Part shown: in pieces, positions 16,075 to 23,904 of the stretch
How positions within the stretch are numbered: the first letter of the stretch is position 1
Layout of the letters: the number at the start of each line of letters is the position of its first letter
Assembly: GCA_021300575.1 (NCBI GenBank)
Contig: JAJTDM010000025.1
Span: forward strand, 1 to 44,828
From: Rubrivivax sp.
GTDB lineage: Bacteria > Pseudomonadota > Gammaproteobacteria > Burkholderiales > Burkholderiaceae_C
Reading direction: 5' to 3'
DNA length: 44,828 nucleotides
Program-made: the position numbers and the translations under genes
Notes under the pieces: generated by a model
Told to the model about the DNA's origin: nothing
Database searches by the model: none
What the model saw: only the letters and a program-made list of their open reading frames with translations

Positions 16075-17001
16075 ATGGATGCAACCCTTGCCCAACGCCT
16101 GACCGCCCTGGTGGACCAGGTCGATTCGATCATCGTCGGCAAGCGCGACCGTATCGAAGACTGCGTGGCCTGCCTGGTGGCGGGCGGTCACCTGTTGATC
16201 GAGGACGTGCCCGGCGTGGGCAAGACCACGCTGGCCCAGGCCTTGGCCGTGTCCCTGGGGCTGCGCTTCGCGCGGGTGCAGTTCACCTCGGACCTCATGC
16301 CCAGCGACCTGCTGGGCGTGAGCGTGTTCGAGCGAGCGCGCGAGGCTTTCGTGTTCCACCCCGGGCCCGTGTTCACCCAGGTGCTGCTGGCCGATGAGAT
16401 CAACCGCGCCGGCCCGCGAACGCAAAGCGCGCTGCTGGAGGCGATGGAAGAGCGCCAGGTTTCGGTGGACCAGCGCACGCACGCGCTGCCCAGCCCTTTC
16501 TTCGTGGTGGCCACCCAGAACCCGGCCGAGCACCTGGGCACGCACCCTTTGCCGGAAAGCCAGCTCGACCGCTTCCTGATGCGCATCACCCTGGGCTACC
16601 CGGACCGCCAGGCCGAGCGGGCCCTGCTGACGGGCCAGGACCGTCGCGCCGCGCTGGCCGCACTGACGCCGGTGATGACGCCGGCCGAGCTTCAACAGGC
16701 CCAGGCCGCCGCGGGCGAGGTGGCGGTGTCCGACGCCCTGCTGGACTACCTGCAGGCCCTGGTGGAAGCTACGCGCTCGGGCCGCTGGTTCGTGCAGGGC
16801 CTGAGCCCGCGCGCGGCCCTCGCGGTGCTGCGCGCCGCACGGGCCCGCGCGCTGCTGGCGGGGCGCGACTACGTGGCCCCTGATGACGTGCAGGCCATCC
16901 TGCCGCAGACCATCGCGCACCGCCTCGTGCCCGCCGCCGGCGCCGGACGGGGCGCGCGCGAGCAGGTGCGGGCGATGGTGGAGGCCACGCCGCTGCCGTG
17001 A
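16075..17001 (+). CDS. MoxR-family AAA+ ATPase
   Basis: A 308-residue AAA+ ATPase. Walker A is DVPGVGKTT, Walker B is VLLADEINRA and sensor 1 lies in FVVATQNP. The ATG at 16075 has AAGGTG about 6 bases upstream; an open frame before it lacks coding character. MoxR ATPases act as chaperones for protein complexes and are typically encoded, as here, directly before DUF58 and TgpA-type transglutaminase genes. The gap to the DUF58 gene is 75 bp and contains 14-bp tandem repeats. Confidence 0.92.
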   Translation: MDATLAQRLTALVDQVDSIIVGKRDRIEDCVACLVAGGHLLIEDVPGVGKTTLAQALAVSLGLRFARVQFTSDLMPSDLLGVSVFERAREAFVFHPGPVFTQVLLADEINRAGPRTQSALLEAMEERQVSVDQRTHALPSPFFVVATQNPAEHLGTHPLPESQLDRFLMRITLGYPDRQAERALLTGQDRRAALAALTPVMTPAELQQAQAAAGEVAVSDALLDYLQALVEATRSGRWFVQGLSPRAALAVLRAARARALLAGRDYVAPDDVQAILPQTIAHRLVPAAGAGRGAREQVRAMVEATPLP

Positions 17002-17022
17002 CATGGCTGCCATGACGCCGCT

Positions 17023-17064
17023 GACGCCGTTTCCATGACGCCGTTTCCATGACGCCGCTGCAAT
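17023..17064 (+). repeat. Three 14-bp tandem repeats before the DUF58 gene
   Basis: Two exact copies of GACGCCGTTTCCAT and a third with three changes lie between the MoxR stop and the DUF58 start. They contain several ATGA words. They may affect translation of the downstream gene; no other role is apparent. Confidence 0.7.
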
Positions 17065-17076
17065 GACACCCTTGCC

Positions 17077-18162
17077 ATGAGGCTGTCTGCACGCTTCAAC
17101 GCCTGGTTCGATGCCCGCCTGCCGCTGGCCGACCACCACAGCACCGGCCAGCGCAACACCTACATCCTGCCCACGGGCGCGGGCGTGCTGTTCGGCGCGG
17201 TGCTGCTGGTGCTGCTGCTGTCCAGCATCAACTACCAGCTCAGCCTGGGCTATGCCCTCACCTTCTTGCTGGCCGGCAGCGCGCTGGCCGGCCTGCACAT
17301 GACCCACGCCACGCTGCGCGGCCTGCAGATGCGGCTGCGCACGGGCGGGCCGGCCTTCGCTGGTGGCCATGCGGAGGTGGAGATCACGCTGGACAACCCC
17401 GGCGCGGCGCGCCACGGCATCGGCCTGGGCTGGCGCCCTCTGGGGACAGTCGGCCCAGTCGGGCCCGTCGGGCGAGGCGGGCCCGTCGGGCGAGGCGGGC
17501 CAGTCGGGAATCAGGGGCCACCGGGGCACCGCGACGAGCGCGCCTGGACGGACGTGCCCGCGCGCGGCACGGCCACCGTGCGGATGCAGCTGCCGCTGGC
17601 CGCCCGCGGTTGGCAGCCCGTGCCGCCCATCGTGGCCGAGACCCGCTTCCCGCTGGGGCTGTTCCGCGCGTGGACGGTGTGGCGGCCGGCCGCGCGGGTG
17701 CTGGCCTGGCCCAAGCCGGAACAGCCTGCCTTGCCCCTGCCGGCCGGGGGCGCGCAAGCCACGCCCGACCACGACAGCCCCGCGCAGGCCCACCCGCCTG
17801 CCCCGCAGGTGGCACCCGCCAGCCAAGAGCTCACCTTCGACCAGTTGCGGCCCTGGCGCACGGGCGATGCCCTGCGGCAGGTGGCCTGGAAGAAGGCAGC
17901 GCGCACGGGTGAACTGGTCAGCCGCGAGGCCGAAGCCTTGCCGGGCCAGGCCCTGTGGCTGGACGAGGCCGCCGCGCGCAGCGCCGCGGGCGGCCTGGAG
18001 CACCGGATGTCGCGCCTGGCTGCCTGGGTGCTGGCCGCCGAGCAGGCGGCCCGCCCCGTGGGGCTGCGCCTGGGCGCGCAGCACTGGCCGCCAGGCTCGG
18101 GCGACGCCCACCGCCGTGCCCTGCTGGACGCGCTGGGCACCTGGAACGCGGGCGCCCGATGA
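17077..18162 (+). CDS. DUF58 domain membrane protein
   Basis: A 361-residue protein with two transmembrane helices (about 30-70: VLFGAVLLVLLLSSINYQLS, then YALTFLLAGSALAGL) and a cytoplasmic DUF58 region, whose hallmark reads LRPWRTGDALRQVAWKKAA and then ARTGELVSREAE near 250-285. It works with the neighbouring MoxR ATPase and the transglutaminase; its exact function is unknown in the family. A Gly-x-y rich collagen-like insert (about residues 124-150) is unusual. The stop overlaps the next ATG by 4 bp. Confidence 0.88.
   Translation: MRLSARFNAWFDARLPLADHHSTGQRNTYILPTGAGVLFGAVLLVLLLSSINYQLSLGYALTFLLAGSALAGLHMTHATLRGLQMRLRTGGPAFAGGHAEVEITLDNPGAARHGIGLGWRPLGTVGPVGPVGRGGPVGRGGPVGNQGPPGHRDERAWTDVPARGTATVRMQLPLAARGWQPVPPIVAETRFPLGLFRAWTVWRPAARVLAWPKPEQPALPLPAGGAQATPDHDSPAQAHPPAPQVAPASQELTFDQLRPWRTGDALRQVAWKKAARTGELVSREAEALPGQALWLDEAAARSAAGGLEHRMSRLAAWVLAAEQAARPVGLRLGAQHWPPGSGDAHRRALLDALGTWNAGAR
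17464..17499 (+). repeat. Two 18-bp tandem repeats coding collagen-like Gly-x-y
   Basis: Two exact copies of CCCGTCGGGCGAGGCGGG, with degenerate units on both sides, encode a Pro-Val-Gly-Arg-Gly-Gly pattern inside the DUF58 protein. Confidence 0.85.
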
Positions 18163-20285
18163 GCACCCGGCCCTGGACCGCTGCGGCCACGGGCTGGAGC
18201 CGCCTGCCCCGCGATGCGCGGGACGCGCTGTTCCTCGTGGCCGTGTCGGCGTGGACCATCGCCCCGCACCTGGCACACCGCCCGGCCTGGTTCGGCCTGG
18301 GCGTGGCGGCCCTGCTGGCCTGGCGCGTGCACCTCACGCTGGCGCGCCGGCCGCGGCCAGGCCGCTGGACGGTGGTGGGGCTGCTGGTGCTGAGCGCGGC
18401 GGCCACCGCCTGGCACGAGGGCACGTTGCTCGGGCGCGAGGCCGGGGTGTCCCTGCTGGTGGTGCTGATGGCGCTGAAGACACTGGAACTGCGCGCACGC
18501 CGGGACGCGGTGGTGCTGTTCTTCCTGGGCTTCTTCGTGGTGCTGACGCACTTCTTCGATGCCCAGGGCCTGGGCACCGCGCTGGCCATGGCCGTGGCCG
18601 TGTGGGGCCTGCTGACCGCGCTGGTGCAGGCCCACATGCCCGTGGGGCGGCCCCCACTGCGCCAGGCCGCGGCCGTGGCGCTGCGCGCCGCCGCCCTAGG
18701 CACGCCTGTGATGGTGGCCCTGTTCCTGTTCTTCCCCCGCCTGGACCCGCTGTGGGCGCTGCCCGACCGCAGCAGCGCGCGCACCGGGCTGTCCGGCACG
18801 CTGCAGATGGGCAGCGTGGCCGAGCTCGCGGCCGACGAGTCCATCGCCCTGCGCGTGCGTTTCGATGGGCCTGCACCGCCGCCTTCGGCGCTGTACTTCC
18901 GTGGCCCAGTGCTGCCCTGGTTCGACGGCCGCACCTGGACGCGCGACCCCACCCCCGCCACCGGCCTGCCCAACTGGACGCCGGGCCTGCCGGCCGACCT
19001 GGAGTTGAGCGGCACCGCGCGCCGCTACGAGATGACCGTGGAGCCCAGCCGGCTGCCCCTGCTGCCGCTGCTGGAAGGCACGGCCCCGCCGCTGGAGCTG
19101 ACGCCGCCTGATGCCCTGCAGACGGTGGAACTGCGAAGCGATCTGCAGTGGCAGGTGTCGCCCCCCGTGGCCTCGGTGCTGCAGGTGCGCGCCCAGGCCT
19201 GGGAGCGCTGGGGCCACGGCACCCGCGCCGGGGCCTACGCCCTGCGCGACCTGGTGGACCTGCCCGCGGGCTTCAACCCCCGCACCATGGCCTGGGCCGC
19301 AGAACTGCGCCGCCAGCCCGGCCTGGTGGACGCCGACGCCCGCACCCTGGCCAACGCCGTGCTGGCGCACGTGCGCAGCGCGGGCTTCACTTACACCTTC
19401 TCGCCCGGCACCTACGGGCGTGACGCCGTGGACGAGTTCTGGCTGGACCGCCGCGCCGGCTTCTGCGAACACTTCGCCTCGGCCTTCGTGGTGGTGATGC
19501 GCGCGCTGGACGTGCCCGCGCGCATCGTCACGGGCTACCAGGGGGCCGACCCCGCGCCCGTGGACGGCTGGTGGGTGGTGCGCCAGCGCCAAGCCCATGC
19601 CTGGGCGGAGATCTGGCAGCCCGGCGAAGGCTGGGTGCGCGTGGACCCCACCGCCGCCGTGGCACCCGATCGCATCGAGCGCAGCCGCAACCTCACCCCG
19701 CCGCGCGGCCTGGTGGGCCAGGCCTTCGCCAACGTCAATCCGGAACTGCTGCTCACGCTGCGCCGGACCTGGGAGCGCCTGGACCAGCGCTGGAACCAGT
19801 GGGTGCTGGGCTACTCCCGGGCCCAGCAGTTCAGCCTGCTGGAACGCCTGGGCGTGCAAACCCCCGGCCTGATGGACCTGGCGCGTGCGCTGCTGGGGCT
19901 GATGGCGGCCGCCGCCCTGGCGGGCCTGGCCTGGGCCGCGTGGCACCGCCGCCGCCGCACCCCCTGGCAGCGCACCCAGGCCGCGGTGGCGCGCGGGTTG
20001 CAGCGCCTGGGTGTACCCTGCCCGCCGCACGAAGGGCCGCGCGCCTGGGGCCAGCGCGTGCGGCAGGCGCTGGGCCCGGGGGCCGAGCCGCTGGTGCAGG
20101 CGCTGCTGGAGCTGGAGCGCCTGCGCTACGGCCGGCAGGCCGACGCCGGCGCCCGGGTGCCCCCGCAATGGCACCGCCGTTTCCGGCACCAGGTCGAAGC
20201 GGCCCGCAGACTGCCCCGCACGCCTTCGCCATCGCCGTCGCCTTCGGCCCAGACACCGGGCGCTGCGCTACGCTCGCCCCCATGA
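18159..20285 (+). CDS. tgpA: TgpA-type membrane transglutaminase (DUF3488-TGc-DUF4129)
   Basis: A 708-residue protein. The N-terminal third has five to six membrane helices (DUF3488/TgpA_N), then a periplasmic transglutaminase-like domain with the Cys-His-Asp triad in RAGFCEHFAS, QAHAWAE and VRVDPTAAV, a further helix near 570-590 and a cytosolic DUF4129-like tail. The ATG at 18159 overlaps the DUF58 stop (ATGA); its own stop overlaps the MltB ATG in the same way. Homologues with this order (MoxR, DUF58, TgpA) are widespread, and TgpA is essential in Pseudomonas aeruginosa. The acyl substrate is unknown. Confidence 0.9.
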   Translation: MSTRPWTAAATGWSRLPRDARDALFLVAVSAWTIAPHLAHRPAWFGLGVAALLAWRVHLTLARRPRPGRWTVVGLLVLSAAATAWHEGTLLGREAGVSLLVVLMALKTLELRARRDAVVLFFLGFFVVLTHFFDAQGLGTALAMAVAVWGLLTALVQAHMPVGRPPLRQAAAVALRAAALGTPVMVALFLFFPRLDPLWALPDRSSARTGLSGTLQMGSVAELAADESIALRVRFDGPAPPPSALYFRGPVLPWFDGRTWTRDPTPATGLPNWTPGLPADLELSGTARRYEMTVEPSRLPLLPLLEGTAPPLELTPPDALQTVELRSDLQWQVSPPVASVLQVRAQAWERWGHGTRAGAYALRDLVDLPAGFNPRTMAWAAELRRQPGLVDADARTLANAVLAHVRSAGFTYTFSPGTYGRDAVDEFWLDRRAGFCEHFASAFVVVMRALDVPARIVTGYQGADPAPVDGWWVVRQRQAHAWAEIWQPGEGWVRVDPTAAVAPDRIERSRNLTPPRGLVGQAFANVNPELLLTLRRTWERLDQRWNQWVLGYSRAQQFSLLERLGVQTPGLMDLARALLGLMAAAALAGLAWAAWHRRRRTPWQRTQAAVARGLQRLGVPCPPHEGPRAWGQRVRQALGPGAEPLVQALLELERLRYGRQADAGARVPPQWHRRFRHQVEAARRLPRTPSPSPSPSAQTPGAALRSPP

Positions 20286-21640
20286 GTTCACCTCGGATCC
20301 TGACCCGCCTCGTTTCATTCTGTTCGGCACCCTGCTCGATGCCGATGTCGGCCACCCGTTCTGACGCCCGTTCTGCGGGTTCATCAGCCCCGATCTCCGT
20401 GACGCATTCACTCGCCCTTTCACTCGCCCTCTCACTCACCCTGCCGGCCTGTCTCGTCGCGGGCATGAGCGTCGCCGCGCTCGCCCCCGCGCCCGCCCTG
20501 GCGCAGGTCGTCACCCAGGGGCCAACGGCAGCCAAAAGCCCGGCGACAGCCAGGTTCAAAGCCCAGGCGGCATCGCCCCAGAAGGCGGGCAGCAAGTCTG
20601 CGGGCGCCAAGACCTCGGCACGCAAGAAGGCGGTCAAGGCCACGGCGGCCACCGCGGCCGCGGCCACGACAACCGCCAGCGCAGGCACGGCCTACGGCCG
20701 GCGCGACGACGTGCTGCGCTTCGCCGCCGAGGTGGCCGCGCGCCACGGGCTGGAGCCGGCCACGCTGGAGCGCCAACTGGGCGAAGCGCGCAGGCTGCCC
20801 TCGGTGCAGCGCCTGATCATGCCGCCGCCCGCGGGCACGGCCAAGAACTGGGCCGCCTACCGCGACCGCTTCGTCGAACCGCAACGCATCCAGGCCGGGC
20901 TGGCGTTCTGGCGTGCCCACGAACGCTGGCTGGAAGCGGCCGAGGCCCGCTGGGGCGTGCCGGCTTCGCTCATCGTCGGCATCATCGGCGTGGAAACCTT
21001 CTACGGCCGGCACATGGGCAGCTTCCGCGCCCTGGACGCCCTGGCCACGCTGGCCTTCGACTTCCCCCCCGGCCGACGCGACCGCAGCGAGTTCTTCCGC
21101 TCCGAACTCGAGCACCTGCTGCTGCTGGCCCACCGCGAGAAGGTGGAGCCGGCCAGCTACATGGGCTCTTTCGCCGGCGCCCTGGGCCTGCCGCAGTTCA
21201 TGCCCGGCAGCCTGAACCGCTGGGCCGTGGACTTCGACGAAGACGGCCACATCGACCTGCACCGCAACCCGGCCGATGCCATCGGCAGCGTGGCGCACTA
21301 CCTGGCCGCCTTCGGCTGGGTGCGCGACATGCCCACCCACTACGCCGTGGCCGCGCCCGTGGACGTGAGCGACCGTGCCGTGCTGCTGGCCCCCGACATC
21401 CTGCCCAGCTTCACCCCCGCGCAGTTCGCCCAGCGCGGCGCCGAACTGCCCGAACCCGCCCGCCAGCACGACGGCCTGCTGGCCCTGGTGGAACTGCAGA
21501 ACGGCGACGCCGCCCCCAGTTACGTGGCCGGCACCAGCAACTTCTACGCCGTCACGCGCTACAACTGGAGCAGCTACTACGCGATGGCGGTGATTGAGCT
21601 GGGGCAGGCGGTGAGAAGGGTGTACCGCGCGGGGCCTTGA
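20282..21640 (+). CDS. mltB: Lytic murein transglycosylase B
   Basis: A 452-residue cell-wall enzyme that cleaves peptidoglycan glycan strands to 1,6-anhydro products. The catalytic Glu lies in IVGIIGVETFYGRHMGSF; FAGALGLPQFMPGSLNRWA and GHIDLHRNPADAIGSVAHYL are further family motifs. The N terminus has a hydrophobic, possibly cleaved signal segment (LALSLALSLTLPACL... ending ALA) and an Ala/Lys-rich linker to about residue 135. Since the ATG overlaps the tgpA stop by 4 bp, this start is preferred, though internal Met codons at 20341 or 20465 are possible. The last 11 codons are repeated at 29800-29850. Confidence 0.9.
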   Translation: MSSPRILTRLVSFCSAPCSMPMSATRSDARSAGSSAPISVTHSLALSLALSLTLPACLVAGMSVAALAPAPALAQVVTQGPTAAKSPATARFKAQAASPQKAGSKSAGAKTSARKKAVKATAATAAAATTTASAGTAYGRRDDVLRFAAEVAARHGLEPATLERQLGEARRLPSVQRLIMPPPAGTAKNWAAYRDRFVEPQRIQAGLAFWRAHERWLEAAEARWGVPASLIVGIIGVETFYGRHMGSFRALDALATLAFDFPPGRRDRSEFFRSELEHLLLLAHREKVEPASYMGSFAGALGLPQFMPGSLNRWAVDFDEDGHIDLHRNPADAIGSVAHYLAAFGWVRDMPTHYAVAAPVDVSDRAVLLAPDILPSFTPAQFAQRGAELPEPARQHDGLLALVELQNGDAAPSYVAGTSNFYAVTRYNWSSYYAMAVIELGQAVRRVYRAGP

Positions 21641-21655
21641 CATCGGCAGGGCCGG
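21605..21655 (+). repeat. mltB 3'-end direct repeat, left copy
   Basis: These 51 bases (the last mltB codons, TGA, and 15 bases beyond) match 29800-29850 at 45 positions in the same orientation. The pair brackets the low-GC membrane gene, the whole Phd-ParE-methyltransferase-helicase-nuclease operon and the BrnA relic. Confidence 0.8.
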
Positions 21656-21900
21656 GGATTGACAACCGAGGACCCCACGGGCAAAAACCCGGACTCGCGC
21701 GAGGCGTGTGAACCGGGTGTGCGGGGCGTGCGTATCTGCAACAATTCAGGCGGGCTATATCACGCACGGATCGCCCAGGAGGGCGTCCATCAGAGATGGA
21801 ATGTGACAAGGTGTCGATAATGTGCAGTGACCGATTTTTACCGACTTCAGTCGATTTAACTGCTAGCCCTATACAAGCTTAGGCACCAGAGAAATTTTCC

Positions 21901-22665
21901 ATGCTTACCGACATCTTGGAGTCTGCCAAACAGAGTCTTATTGAACGCCTCTCAAGTCCACTCCTTGGCGCTTTCTTTTTATCGTGGTGTGCATGGAACT
22001 GGAAGTTTGTGGTCATATTACTCTCCGATAATACCGTTACAACTACCTTCTCACTAATAGAAACTATTGCTTTCCCAGACTACTCCACAATCATCTTTCG
22101 TGGGCTTGTTTTCCCACTTCTAAGTGCATGCGCGTACGTCTTCATTTATCCATATCCAGCACGTTTTATTTATGACTTTACCTTGCGTAGACAACGCGAG
22201 ATCAATCAAACCAAACAACGTATCTCTGACGAAACACCATTAACGATCGAAGATTCAAGAAGATTCCGATCAGAATATATAGAAAAGGAACGTCGCCAGG
22301 CTGCACTTATTCAAGGACTCAGCGACGAGATTACAAGCCTCAATGAAGCACTTAGCGCTCGCGACAAGCAAATCAAAGCAAATCCGCACTCAGGTGCCAA
22401 GATATCCTACGATAGGCTAGATGAATCCCAACTTGAACTTCTTCATCTACTGGAAGAGAGCGGTGGCGAATCACCAGAACCAGACCTCATTACTCAATCT
22501 AATGAAACCAAAGTTAAAACAGAGTTTAACATCGGCGAACTAGAACGCAAAAACTTGGTAAGCCGCCACTTCAGCAATCGCGTGCGAGCTCATATCATCG
22601 CATTTACTCATGATGGCCGCCGTGCGCTTATTGAAAGTCAACAAGGCGCGTCCAAGGCCCCTTAA
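21901..22665 (+). CDS. Low-GC membrane/coiled-coil protein, unknown, island-borne
   Basis: A 254-residue protein. The opening SAKQSLIERLSSPLLGAFFL is shared, as far as remembered, with a widespread family of uncharacterised small membrane proteins often seen near phage-defence genes. Two helices (about 21-41 and 66-90) are followed by FIYPYPARFIYDF, a charged coiled coil (about 100-165) and a soluble C terminus with a winged-helix-like stretch (LERKNLVSRHFSNRVRAHIIA). G+C is much lower than nearby: 24/60 at 22021-22080 against 42/60 in mltB at 21061-21120. It converges on the restriction-like operon. Two helices plus a cytosolic sensor-like tail would fit a membrane-acting effector; that is speculation. 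Confidence 0.75.
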   Translation: MLTDILESAKQSLIERLSSPLLGAFFLSWCAWNWKFVVILLSDNTVTTTFSLIETIAFPDYSTIIFRGLVFPLLSACAYVFIYPYPARFIYDFTLRRQREINQTKQRISDETPLTIEDSRRFRSEYIEKERRQAALIQGLSDEITSLNEALSARDKQIKANPHSGAKISYDRLDESQLELLHLLEESGGESPEPDLITQSNETKVKTEFNIGELERKNLVSRHFSNRVRAHIIAFTHDGRRALIESQQGASKAP

Positions 22666-22716
22666 CAAATCGCTCAAAAACTAATGGAAGCCGCAGCTAG
22701 TACTCAGCGTTTCGAA

Positions 22717-23904
22717 TCACTCTTTGTCAATCAATTGAGCAGTAGTTGGATCATAGGTTGAATTGATTATGATTCCATCCTGAATTCGACGAACAGCGTC
22801 ATCCACCACATGCAATGGAACGAGAAACCACTCTCTCGGCTTGACCGAATTCCCAAACCGATCCTCGATAGTCAAGTCAATCTGCGCCGCGCCAAACAGC
22901 CGGTGAAAGATGGCCTCCAGTTTCACCCGGTTCAGGTTGTGCAGCTTGTAGGTGGCGACCACCTCAACACCGGCCAGCAGGTAGGTAGCGTCCTTGTCAG
23001 CCCCGGCAATGCGGGTCTCCACCTTGCCGCCTGTAACCCCAATCTTGTGGATCAACTCGCGGTGCGCGGCCACAAACGGGTGATTGGACTTGCTGCGCAG
23101 CACATAGATCGTGCCGGACTCGATGTCGTCGGGTTCGGCCTCGCCGCCAAACAGCGGCCCCATGTCGGGGTCGGATAGGCGCCGGCCGGTCTCGTCTTTG
23201 TACAGGGCGCGTTGCAGGGATCGGCGAAGCAGGTTGCTTTCGGTGCCGTTGGCGAAGATGACGCGCAATCGAGCGTCGCTCTCGCCGTTCGGGGCTTTGA
23301 TCGCCTCGCCCACCTCGGCAACATAGGCGAGTTGGCCGCCGAGGATGAAAAAGTTGCCATCTGCCACGCCGGCGTCGCGGCCAAAGCGCAGTGCCTTGCG
23401 CACGCCGGCATTCAGCTCTTTCTCTGCCTGCTCAAACAGCGGCTGGAAGCTTCCGAAGTCTTGGCACGGCGTGCGGTCAGCGACCTCTTCGGCCGCGCGC
23501 TTCTCGACGCTGGATCGCACGTGGCGAAGCACCGCGATGTCGTCTTCTGCGGTTACTTCATGGCCAACACCCAACTCGGCCAGCAGTGCGTCTTCGTCGA
23601 GGTCATCGACGTTGGCCGCAGAGCTGGCCGCGCCCGCAAGCAGGCCCGGCTCGTCCAATGCAGCCAGCAGAGCATGCGCTTCGGGCAGCTTGCGCAACTG
23701 ATCCAAGCGCACGGCATACAGGCGCTCGAAGATGTCCCGGCCTTCACCGTGCTGCGGCGCGCGTCCGTGGGCCTGATGGAAGCGCAGGATGTCTTCGAAG
23801 CCCGCGATGATGCGTTCCTCACGCGGTGTGCGGCTGGATGCCTTCAGCGGGACAAGTTCAACGCCCAACGCATCCAGCAATTCGTCGTCGTCCATGTCAG
23901 CCAT
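22717..23904 (-). CDS. GIY-YIG (T5orf172/MUG113-type) nuclease of the restriction-like operon
   Basis: A 395-residue protein. The C-terminal domain is GIY-YIG-like: GTIYVLRS (264-271), KIGVTGGKVETRI (287-299) and the metal-binding Glu in VKLEAIFH (E330). The N terminus carries two related acidic motifs, DELLDALGVEL and DALLAELGVGH, about 95 residues apart. The ATG at 23904 has AAGGAGG 8 bases upstream and overlaps the helicase stop by 8 bp. As last gene of the operon it would supply the DNA cleavage that the methyltransferase appears to lack. The final 45 or so codons are visibly AT-richer than the rest. Confidence 0.82.
   Translation of the reverse strand: MADMDDDELLDALGVELVPLKASSRTPREERIIAGFEDILRFHQAHGRAPQHGEGRDIFERLYAVRLDQLRKLPEAHALLAALDEPGLLAGAASSAANVDDLDEDALLAELGVGHEVTAEDDIAVLRHVRSSVEKRAAEEVADRTPCQDFGSFQPLFEQAEKELNAGVRKALRFGRDAGVADGNFFILGGQLAYVAEVGEAIKAPNGESDARLRVIFANGTESNLLRRSLQRALYKDETGRRLSDPDMGPLFGGEAEPDDIESGTIYVLRSKSNHPFVAAHRELIHKIGVTGGKVETRIAGADKDATYLLAGVEVVATYKLHNLNRVKLEAIFHRLFGAAQIDLTIEDRFGNSVKPREWFLVPLHVVDDAVRRIQDGIIINSTYDPTTAQLIDKE

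Noticed and set aside
15943..18276. A 777-residue minus-strand open frame
   Set aside because: Lies opposite the MoxR and DUF58 genes, which have complete motifs; the frame lacks family features.
21780..21900. Promoter for the low-GC membrane gene (TATACA near 21870)
   Set aside because: A -10-like word is present, but no acceptable -35 lies 16-18 bp upstream, so it is not listed.
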